Assembly (NCBI GenBank): GCA_030159075.1
Contig: BROG01000343.1
Span: forward strand, 434,001-498,000
Source: Atrina japonica
Taxonomy: Eukaryota; Mollusca; Bivalvia; Pterioida; Pinnidae
Reading direction: 5' to 3'
Length of the DNA stretch: 64,000 nt
The notes beneath the pieces are model-generated. The model had not been told where the DNA came from and did no database searches. It was given only the letters and a program-made list of their open reading frames with translations. The position numbers and the translations under genes were made by a program. Positions 13,046 to 23,700 of this stretch are shown piece after piece; the stretch's first letter is position 1; each line of letters begins with the position of its first letter.

Positions 13046-13925
13046 CTGAAAAATAAGGAAAATATATGATTTCAAAAGAGATATTATTTAGAAATAAAAT
13101 TCAAATAATTGTTGACTACCCTTAATATTTGTGAAAACTATTGCGCGATTATGAACTGGCTTTACTAATCCCTTCTGCTGTAGTATAGTTGCTCAGAGGA
13201 TGCTTCAGTAATATAGGGAAGTTATTCAAATAGAGTAATAACTTAAAATTTACTGGTTGTTAGGAGTTATAACAGGAGCATTGTTGACAATATTTCAAGG
13301 TTATGGGGTCAAATGTCAAAGTCACAAAACACTGAGGTACGAAAATTTCGTTTTTGTCAAATATAAGATATTTTTAATTTCTCTCAAGAACCAGATGGCA
13401 AATTTTAACCAAACGTCAGAGGACTTATCCCCATATGAAGCCACATACTGTTTACGAATGAAAATGGGTACGACCCTAAAGGGTCATCAAAACGGACAAA
13501 ACCTTGATATTTAAAAAAAAACCTATTAATTGGGTATTTGTCTTTCAATTTCAAACTGCATGTGCATGATTTTTAATTCAGTATATAGAACGTTTGCAAA
13601 TGAAAACGATATCTGTCCATAAACGATCTTTCATTTGTCAATATTCCTCATCCATGATAACAGGGATTGTAGCATTACGGATGCCTGCGTTCGTTAGGCT
13701 ATGGTGTTTTGGTAAAGAATAGTAACTGCTCATCATTTACGTAATATTAGTTTCAAAGGTAGGGGACACATGTTGATTCACCAATTGCTTGTCTAAAATG
13801 TTATGTTTATCTCAACACGTAATAACATAAACAGACGTGTTCATAAAATGCCTTTTTCTGCCCAATATGTGAAAAAAATCCATTATTAACATTCCATGTG
13901 TTTTGATTCACCATTCAAGGAATGT

Positions 13926-14322
13926 TTATTTCAGTTGCATGGCATTTCCGGTATTTAAATAAACGTACACATTGTCTCCAATGTGACAAAATTTGTACTG
14001 GTTTCTGTCTCCCCAGTGTTACTATTGCAGGCTTGTATACGGCCAATTTCCTGTCCATTTACACGAAATGTGGAAACGAGAGGAGTAGAGGAACTGTTGT
14101 CAGTGTCCACGAAAACATATAAACGCCGTCATGACTGATGATGAAATTTCCTTTTCTTTCTTTATAATTACTTCCGATATTCAAATAAGTGTTACCAAAA
14201 ACCACTGTGTCAACTGCGCTGGCTGGATGAGTTAAGCTTGCATAGAAGGCTGGATAACGTTGAATTAAATCAGTTTCACCTTTTTTTCTCCGATTAAAAC
14301 GGAATTTCTCAGTACCCCACAT
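13926..14322 (-). pseudogene. C1q-domain gene relic
   Basis: The first frame (14322 down to about 14080) gives AFYASLTHPAS, VVFGNTYLNIGSNY and GVYMFSWTL, the first half of a C1q jelly-roll domain. A shift to a second frame near 14090 gives STFRVNGQEIGRI and SSTP/TSTN-type loops. A further shift near 13975 gives GDNVYVYLN and a stop at 13926. The last strands (the usual S-x-F-x-G-x end) are absent. C1q-domain proteins are secreted lectin-like immune proteins, greatly expanded in bivalves. With at least two frameshifts and a short end, I read it as a pseudogene; assembly indels are an alternative. No signal peptide or collagen region is visible upstream. Confidence 0.8.
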
Positions 14323-14379
14323 CAGCTAAGTACCCTACATCAGCTGGAGGAAAGCTTGGTATAAATGAGAAAACCTATT

Positions 14380-15213
14380 TTTACCCGCAACAAAATCCAC
14401 AAAAATGAGTTTCCTCTAGAAAAAAAACTAGTGTAACTGAGAAAAACTACGATTAAACTGCCCCACAATTACACTAGTGAGTATTAAAGTGATTTCGCCG
14501 CGTTTAAACCTAGTTTATCTCAGTTTAACCTAGTTTCTTTCAGTTGAACATTAGTTTCTTTTTTCAACCAATGCAGATTTACTCGTAACCTACACTAACT
14601 GAAGAAAAAACTAGATTCAAATGAGAAAAATCAAGTTTAAACACATTCACCCCTAAGTCAGATTTGAAATGGTCTAAGTTGTTGATTTACAGAAGAGTCC
14701 TGTTTTCATTGGTTGATGAGTTAACTTTAGAGAAACTAGATTTTACTCGTTTTTGCGATATTTGGCGTGCTTTATCAGTCAAACCTAGGTTTTCTCAACA
14801 ACCCACTTTAACTTGAGAAAAACTTGATTAAACTGAGAGAAAAAACTAAACTGAACTGCACCAAAATCATAAAAATGAGTCTAATCTATTTTTGCTCGAG
14901 ACACACCTAGTTTAACTGTGGCACAATAACATTGATGAAATGTTATGTGATTTTGGCACTGTTAGTCCTAGTTTTTATCTGCGTTAAACCTAGTTTTTCT
15001 CCGGATAATGGGGGTAATGAGAAACATTAGGATTAACTGCAGAATAAAAACTTGGTTAACTTGTAATCCACATTAAGAGAACACAAACTAGGTTTAACGT
15101 TGAAAACCTAGGATGAAAAGTGATAAAACTAGGTTTAACTGGAGAAAAAAGCTAGGTTTAACTGAGAAAAACTCGCGTTAACTCATTAATGTGATTTTGT
15201 CGTACTGTATGTT
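14380..15213. mobile_element. Possible third foldback-like element
   Basis: Many diverged copies of cctagtttaactgagaaaaa, in one orientation on the right and the other on the left. Outer segments pair loosely: caacaaaatccacaaaaatg on the left, and gacaaaatcacattaatgag read in reverse complement from the right end. Boundaries and target duplication were not resolved. Confidence 0.45.
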
Positions 15214-15363
15214 CATAATTATAAGGGGTCCATGGGTCACATTGTAACCTGAACTGTGTTGATATCTTACAAACATGGGAATCTCAAATCACACATGTGC
15301 ATATGTAATTTATCTATGGGTTGAAAAATTGACATATTATCATGACGAAAGATAAGTTATTCG

Positions 15364-15702
15364 TCTTAAAGGGACATTATCTTTCTTTACTCAAATATAT
15401 TTCCATTTTTTTTCAATTACATTACCTGTACAAGATATACAAGAACAAAAAGGGCTGTACACAGGCATAAAACAATCTTACATTTTTAGCCAGGTCCAAT
15501 GTGGTATTCATATACGAATAGTAGGATTGCGTTTATCAATTACAATTGAAAAAGTGCCTGCCAAGCCTGGGTTTCTCAAACAAATACAAAAAATGTAGGA
15601 GTAAGAATTTGAATGCCTGTGTATGTCCCTTTTTGCTATTGTAAATCAATCTAATTAGTAAAATAGAAGGGAAAATTAAAAGAAAAACAACTGATGCCCT
15701 TT
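15364..15702 (-). mobile_element. MITE R2, second copy
   Basis: Inverted relative to the 43.8-kb copy. It shares cacaggcat, ctgggtttctcaaa and ggtccaatgtggtattcata (reverse). Ends resemble AAAGGGACATTA and AAAGGGCATCA. Confidence 0.7.
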
Positions 15703-16329
15703 TTATTATTGTGATGCTTGAAATGGTAATATTAAACAGCATACTAAATAAGAAAAAACGGAAATATATAAACTAACAGCTGAAAATGGTAATCTCTAAA
15801 TCTGATGAAAATTCCAATGGAATAGGTAATCATTATTTCGCATTATATCGATAGAAAAATAAAATATAAAATAAGATAAAATGGGTGGTAGCAGAAAGAA
15901 AATATATTTTAGACAGATATGAAATTACAGTTAAAGCATAAAAACAGCTACTAATAGTTTCATTGCTGAATCTTATAAACAATATGAAAAGTAACACTGT
16001 GCAAAATCAGTGTTAACTGATTAATAAATTAAACATTCAAATTCTTTTCAAATTTTGGGATTACTTTAAGCATATTTTATGAAAAATGCAATAAATAGAT
16101 TTTTTGTCAATTACTTCATTGTGTGTGACAAATAAAATTCACATTCCTGCTTCGAACTCCTGTAAAATACTCTTCTTCTGCCTCACAAGATGAAATAAAA
16201 TGTTCATAAAAAATTGACAAATATTATCTATGTATTTTTAAAAAATCTATTTTGCTAACATTTATGAAATTTAATCAAAATATTTAAGGAACGGAAAATG
16301 ATGTCCGGTATGGAATCACATATATTATA

Positions 16330-16450
16330 TCAAATCAGGAGATAAATCTGGTGGACATCGGACAAACACGGATATCGGAAAACCCATATGTGGAGTCATG
16401 CGCCATGGAAAAACAAGACTGACTCGTAGAATCTATAACGTTCCATCAGA
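16330..16450 (-). mobile_element. Diverged RT-element tail fragment
   Basis: The words ataaatctggtggacat, ggacaaacacggat and catgcgccatgga follow the order of the tails at 1628 and 9466. Confidence 0.5.
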
Positions 16451-16639
16451 GGCATGTCACCAAGGTATATCAACTGACAACAACACACAGCTGTCTAAGA
16501 TATACAAAATATAATGAGCCAAGGTGAAGAAATGAAATAAATATGGTTCAGACATATAACAGCAACATAAGGTATATTAAATGAAATAAAGGGTTTGTTT
16601 ATGGGATGATAAGTTGTAGAAATGTAAAGATTATACACC

Positions 16640-18480
16640 CGAAGATGTTGACCGTTTAGTTTTACTCAATGACTTTGTGGTACCTAAACTTACAACTGAT
16701 CGGAAACAAACACTTGATTCACCTGTTACTGCCTCTGACGTTCTTCAAAGTTTAAAAAAATAAAAATGACAAAACCCCAGGGACGACAGGTTTTCAAGCT
16801 ATTTTTGTATAGTGGAACTATCCTACGGAAGCCTATAAGTGTCACTGTGCAAAGAAAAAAATATTTTAACGCGTTAACTTTCTCGTTAAAACGCGATAGT
16901 ATCTCGTTAAAACGCGTTATTTATCTCGTTAAAACGCGTAAGTTATCTCGTTAAAACGCGTTATTTATCTCGTTAAAACGCGTTATTGATCTCGTTTAAT
17001 CACGTTAGTTATCTTGTTAAAACGCGTTATTTATCTCGTTAAAACGCGTTAGTTATCTTGTTAAAAACGCGATAGTATCTCGTTAAAACGCGTTATAAAC
17101 AACTATATAGTATACTAAGTGATCTTGGATTTCTTGTGCTGCTGTGAACGGGTACTATCGTAGTTAGGGAGTATCGCGCCCTTACAAGTATAGTCCCAAT
17201 AGCCACCAAACAGTAGAATATACGGAGCACTAGGCGCCCTATTTGCACGTCAGCGTCCGTCACCCCCACATATCCTAACCCCTCATTCCACCTACTCCCA
17301 AATTCACCTATACTCCACCCATTTAACCCTCAACTATCCCCTCCCCATTCATCAGACACGGACGCGCAAATGGGGCAAATATATACTACTCGAAACCCAA
17401 TACGTATCCGCAAATGTCCTGTGCTCTTACGTAGGTGTAAAGCAAATGTCACTTCATCACAAACGTTTAAATGCAAATATAAACAAATAAACTTTTTGTA
17501 TAAAAATGTAAAAGCCGATATAAACAATACAGGTTTAATTCCATTTGTCAGCAGCAAATCTTGCATTAATTGCATTGACAATAACAACATTTAAAAAACT
17601 ATAAATCATTGCAAGAGTGTAGGCCTCTACCACGGAAAATGCAGTTTTGAAATGGAATGTGACATTCAGCGGTTTTTACTAATTTTACTAACTGACCTTA
17701 CTTTAGATAAATAACGCGTTTTAACGAGATAACTATCGCATTTTAACGAGATAACTAACGCGTTTTAACGAGATACTATCGCGTTTTAACGAGATAAATA
17801 ACGCGTTTTAACGAGATAAATAACGTGTTTTAACGAGATGATTAACGCGTTTTAACGAGATAAATAACGCGTTTTAATGAGATACTATCGCGATTTAACG
17901 AGATAACTACCGTGTTTTAACAAGAAAGTTAACGCGTTAAAACGACATAAATATATATTTTTTCTTTTCAGAGTGACCCTAATAGGCTTCCGTACTATCC
18001 TCATATCAAAATTAGGTATAGTTTTTATTTTGCCAAACGTCGCCAATATCCCTTCTAAATACAACATACACATTTTTTACTGGCATTATGCAAATCAAAT
18101 GAAGTCAGTCCTAAATAAGCTCATACAATTATTATTATTGGGAATATTTCATAAATTTCGTTAAGGTAATTCTGTCAGACATGAAATTATGTGTAATTCA
18201 ACATAGCATCTCTCTAGAATTGTTCAAACTTGGACGCGGATGGAGGCAGCATCTAGCATCGTCATACATTTTTCCTTTGTGTGTTGAAATCATGGCTCTC
18301 ATGATTCGAAAGAATAAAAATATTACAGGAAGTAGTCTATTTGAGAAAGAATATAAGCTTGTTCAGACGACACAACTCTTCTTTTGGACGGTTCTAAAAA
18401 ATCTCTTCAGTCTTCACTCTCTCTAGTAGATCAATGTGTAAAATTACCCGGGTTAAAACCAAATTATGACAAAACAGTAT
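16640..18480 (+). pseudogene. Non-LTR retrotransposon RT relic, split by an insertion
   Basis: The left part (16640..16823) reads TPEDVDRLVLLNDFVVPKL and ends with an N-D-K-T-P-G-T-T-G-F stretch, the conserved NNKSPGPDG entry to LINE reverse transcriptase. The right part (18181..18480) carries GRGWRQ (expected GRGCRQGDP), YIFPLCVEIMALMIR, a DDT catalytic-type motif after a frame change near 18365, and LKPNYDKTVCLK. The thumb and most palm spacing are degraded. The element at 16824..17994 interrupts it. I read it as an L1/Tx1-like LINE; the clade is uncertain. Confidence 0.7.
16824..17994. mobile_element. Foldback-like element FB-A (1171 bp)
   Basis: The left end TACGGAAGCCTATAAGTGTC and the right end in reverse complement TACGGAAGCCTATTAGGGTC form terminal inverted repeats. 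Both are followed by an A/T-rich stretch and then an array of a 20-22 bp unit (TCTCGTTAAAACGCGTTATT). The array is head-to-tail within each side and inverted between sides (16878..17095 and 17712..17940). CTATCC flanks both ends directly (16818..16823 and 17995..18000), a 6-bp target duplication. The core (17100..17700) has no convincing gene; it holds a second inverted pair around gcaaatrgggc near 17250 and 17370. Confidence 0.85.
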
Positions 18481-18609
18481 GTTTAAAAGGGGTGAATCTT
18501 GAATATGCTTGAAATAGTCTTATTTTTAGCGCATTAACTTTGTTTTGCATAAAGAAACCCTAGAGATTCTTTAAACATATTTAGTTGAACTCAAAATTAC
18601 TGAAATGTA

Positions 18610-18705
18610 GCGGGCGAGGGAAAATGTACGGGCAGACCGGGAATCGATCCCAGGACCTTTCGAGTACTAGGAGGGCGCTTTTACCTATTGCGCTATCGGG
18701 GCTAT
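18610..18705 (-). mobile_element. tRNA-derived SINE head, family A
   Basis: On the minus strand, ATAGCGCAATAGGTAAAAGC and GGGATCGATTCCCGG are followed by the same ...ACATTTTCCCTCGC tail as the 3.0-kb copy. Confidence 0.75.
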
Positions 18706-20322
18706 CTATAGATATAATACCGAGGAACATTTTACTGGTAGGATTATAACGGTAATCCGGGGTAACTCGAAAGTTCCCTATTATTGGGTAACTCGAAAGT
18801 TCATTATTACAGTATCTTCATTCCATTGTCATTGTCGCACAAATCACTGAAATACAAACCCGCCTTAAGCACCCCAGACCCCTTGTGTGGAACATTGTGC
18901 CAACACTTGAATAACCTCCTGGCTACGCCTCTGTTCACCTAGTATAACTCTCATATGGTATTAAAGTTAATTAATTGAATAAGGACACGTTTTGACAACC
19001 CTGTTTATAATGTTGTTAAAAGTTATAGGCGTCAAAACGAGACTTTACCGGAAAAAACAATAATACAAAGCCATGTACATGTATATGATTTCATATACCG
19101 CTAAAGATTATATGTTTTGGGGATCTTAAAAATTAATGTGATTTTTTAGCTATTAATTAGACAATAATCAAGAGTATATCTTGTTGTATAATTAAACAGC
19201 AGAGTGCCAAAAATGTACGGTCGTTGAAGCTCATATTAAACGGACACAGTGGGTAAAATATTTTATATCTTAATTCTTAAAGTCTTAATCATGTCAATCC
19301 GAGTTGATATGAAATCGTAAATAAGTCATTTTTTCAAATACGGAGACACTGTAAATATTGTTCGCAAGCTACGAGTCGATTAAATACAGTGAGAAGAGGT
19401 AACTGTTGAAAGAACTGCGTTTAGCTCACTCAGTAATAATGAGTCATAAATAAACAGCCTAATATTAGATAATAATAAATAAATTGATAGACAGTCAAAT
19501 TATTAAATGTATAAATAAACAAAATAATGAATACAATGATAAACAAATAAATAGATAGATAAAGAAACAGATGGATAAATAAATAGTTATATAAATATAT
19601 GTATAAATAAAATAGAAAGATAAACAAATAATTATATAGGCTACATGTATAAAGCTTCCATAATGAATCAATAACACCAACAGAATGAAAATAGGCAATA
19701 TTATTACTTGGGTATTTGTAAGCCCGACTGAACTTGAGTTGAGAATATTCTCAGACTTGAGTAAATTATCAAGTTTTATGGTGCCGGACCCGACTTTCGT
19801 CAGTAGGAATAGACAATTCGAGAATGGTCTAGAACTATTGTGTTAGAATTTGTCGATGATAATTATTGTTGATATAGTTTTATTTGTTAAAGTTGGTAAA
19901 GTATACCGACGCATGCTATACAATAATGTCAATGATAATAATAAAAATAGCTATCAATACAATATTATATGCCTATAATTAATATATAAAATCAGCTATA
20001 TATAAAGCCTAGCAAGGTTTTATATGTCGCTCAGAAAATGCATATATGAATTATCATTTAACCCACACATATTTTATTACACTGACTTTAGCTAAGATTT
20101 TTATGAGGGGTAGAAGTCCTCGAGATCGAGGACATCATTTGGGACATATTGTCTGACTAAATTTACACACTCCCAATATTATCAGAGTGGTGACCCTTGA
20201 ATGAAATCTTCTTCGCGTAAAACCATTAACAGTCTTATTAATCAGCCGTCGTGGCTCGTAGGACAACAAAGTTTCGATAAATGACACGCGTCAGTTAGTT
20301 ACTGCCATAGAAATTGTTCAAA
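18706..20322. other. Region upstream of GOLT1
   Basis: Includes an AAAT-rich tract. No TATA, CpG-rich or other clear promoter signature was recognised close to the GOLT1 start, so its promoter is undetermined. Confidence 0.5.
19430..19640. repeat. AAAT/AGAT-rich low-complexity tract
   Basis: Degenerate aaataaat and agatagat words; the hydrophobic minus-strand frames are by-products. Confidence 0.85.
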
Positions 20323-20347
20323 ATGATGCAAGTTACTGATTTTCAGA
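20323..20347 (+). CDS. GOLT1B: GOLT1 coding exon 1 (25 nt)
   Basis: It encodes MMQVTDFQ plus the first base of a Lys codon, followed by donor gtaagt. It is too short to find by ORF length. I located it from the expected M-x-x-V/L-T-D-x-Q-K start of the family and the required phase (one base carried into exon 2). The 5' UTR extent is not visible. Confidence 0.85.
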
Positions 20348-20643
20348 GTAAGTTTATGTTGTATTTGGTACCGTTCACATAGTTCAACTTAAAAATTGCT
20401 TTGCATAAAAATATTGTAATTGTTTTAAAGCGCGACGGCACGTTACTCACTCCGTCACTGAGTACTGACACCGGTTTATTACGTTGAGTATGGGCCCGAT
20501 CTGGCCTGTGATCGCTCATTAGTGCTCAGTTAGAGTAGTGTCAATTTTGTTTAAACTGATAATATGCTTTGCACCATGTTTGTAGAGAGGTTAAATCTTC
20601 TCATTAATTACACTTCTAATGATATATGCGTATAAACCAAATT

Positions 20644-20705
<62 letters not shown>

Positions 20706-23700
20706 TCGAGGACCCTGACGAATTCGTCAGGGTCCTAATTTTGACAGCGATTTACTTTTGTTTATATTTCGTTTAATCCTGTAGTATCATGTATGTAAAC
20801 GCACACAAGTGTAAATCCTTCTGACATAATATCTTTGAGAATGCACTGGAAGCAGGAGAGAAATTATATTTTTTCTACCAACATGCTTCAATAACATATT
20901 TTTAGTTATTCCTCATTCAGTAAAAATTCAATAGCACAATAAAGGAATCGAATCACTCACTATGAACTTGGAAGCTTTATTGTCTGCCAAGCATGGACAG
21001 TAAGCAATGGAAATCACATGTTTTGTTTTGGCTATATTGTGTACACAACATCATATGACGTTATTGTCGAAATTAGGACCCACTAATGGCGGCGCCCAGC
21101 TATTGCTGAGGGGAATTTGTTTCATAAATAGAAACAATAAGAATGTCTTTGAAAATAAACTGATAACACTGGTAAGTTTTGCAGAAATTGCTTGATAAAC
21201 GTTTTGTAACGATGGGACAGTTTTCTCGTCGAAATATGGACCCTGGAGGATATTTATACTGACCGACGGAAATTGCCGTAATAGATCATTTTCAAGTTCT
21301 TATATAGTCTGTTATTGGATCTGGATTATTCATGCGCTAATTCAACTTTGTTATGTTTAGTGATTTTTGGTATGTGTCTTTGCATCGATCAATAACTAAA
21401 ATGCAGTTATATCTGAATGCCAGATTATTGTCACTAGTCCATTTATGTCAAAAAGAAATTATGGTTAACATCTGAACTCTACAACAGAGATGAAATGTTG
21501 TGACATTTTGATTTATTGTATGAAATAAAGCATTTTATATCTTGATTGACACAGAGAAATATACCAGAAATCGCTAAGCATAACAAAATTGAAGTGATGC
21601 AAGAAAAAATCCGGATCAAAAACCAGATTACATAAGAACTGGAAAATGGATCTGTTGTATAATACCCAAGGCTATTTCAGGTGAATAAGTTCATAAAATC
21701 GGTTATGGTTAGCTCGTACCCATCACAACTCGTACCTTAGGCCAAACTTTCTGTGCCGATTATTTTTTGTAGAATCAAGGGCAGAAGTCCTCCTACATAC
21801 TTTCTTCCCAGCAAGATACTGTGACATTTTCACAGTAGTTTAGTGATCATTTTAACCATCTATTTCTTATCGCAGACGTCTGATATTTGTTGATATGCTT
21901 ACTTGATCTTTTAGATTTATAAATCCATCATCATTAAGTTACGTCAGGGGATAATTCCATATCTATGAGACGTTTATTCTAGCTACCTATCGTTTTTTTG
22001 TATTCACGTCGTCTGTCTCCATTTTAAACATAAGAAAATCTAAGACGTTCACTGATTGATTGATCATAAATGCATATTCATTGTTACATTTATGATCAAC
22101 CAATCGGTGAAGAGCTGAATTGTGCCATCAATTAGCTGACTCATACCCGACCCCTGTTTGATTGTTATCTATCAATATATAGCCTACAGAGAGATGTTAA
22201 AAGTATTCACAAACTATTATATTTTATGGCAACAGGTTGATCCATCCTCAAAGTAACCTGTCCCCATTTCGTCCCTGAGTCAATCTGTTCCCAGTCTATC
22301 AGAGTATCCAGCCCTATATAATCAAACTTTTTTATCATATTATATAACAGTTGGTTATCTCATTACGTTTGCCATTGATTTAACTATAAACGTTTGCTTG
22401 CTAAATTACCATTAATTAATTAATTAATCTGTATTTAACTGTATCTGTCTTTACAACATAAGTCCACAATTTAAACATCTGGGTTTGGGTCAGCTTAAAC
22501 TGCATTATCACTACATAGCTTTAACACACATTATGACCACTGAAGATCCATTCAGAACAAGTGAACTCAATATTTTATTTCTCAGCAAGTTTCAGATCCA
22601 ATGTGTATAATTTTACGCTTCAATTTTTATTTGCATTGGTTATCTTACGCATGGATTTTAATGTGCTTGCATATACATTTATTTTTTATGCAAAAAATAT
22701 GCAAATATGTAGCTTATCTGGAGCACTGGGTATATATAGATAAGGCATAGTGTAACATATGATACATGTAATGGGTATCAATAATTCTCAACCAGATACA
22801 TTTTATAATATAATGATGTAAATTCACGTTTTAGTATGTACATGTATCCTGTTAAATTTAATTTCTATGCTTAATATTTTCAGCACAATATTTAATATCA
22901 GATTACAAACATGATGATTACCCCCTTCCCAATGAAAACAAAATAAATAAAATCCAAAAACAAATACTTGTACAAATTACATGGTACAATGTCCATTAGT
23001 TACAATGGCATTTTCTTTGTTCATAACTTTAAACAATAGTAGTGGGGCAAAACATCCCACATTCAAATTATCAATGTATGTATACAGTGGAACCTCGCTA
23101 ATAAGACCACCTTTCTGATTGACTCAAAACGGTCTAATTAGTGGGGTGGTCTCTTAATTGAGGTTCTGTACTTATAAATATTATTAACAAGACGAAAGCT
23201 ATAGTTTTACAAGAGAGGCTGAAATAAATGCTCATGGCAATCATTTTTGTCATTAACTATTAACTGGAAATTAATGATCTGAAATACGAGTTGGTCTCCA
23301 AAGCAAGGAGGTCCTTAGGCGAGAAACCATTATAATTATTATCTAATTATTTTTCATTATGCAATGTTTAAAAATTAAATACATGTATTTATATATATAT
23401 ATATATATAAAAAAAAACTGTAATCACACTCTATATATAGCCAAATTCATAAATTTCTGGCCACTTGACCTTTATCAACTGAGAGACAATAATCAATATC
23501 TATATAAGCTATAGTTACATAGTATCAAAGATGGATAATTAACAGTTTCCTGCTCGCATAACAATACTTCTCTTTGGAGGACATTGAATTTTATTGTAAA
23601 AATTTATAGTTCTATTATTAATCAAATTTGTGTATTCTACTGTCTTCAGTTCCTACTACTAGTAAAGAAATGTTTGTAAGCATAAAAAACTTGGACAAAT

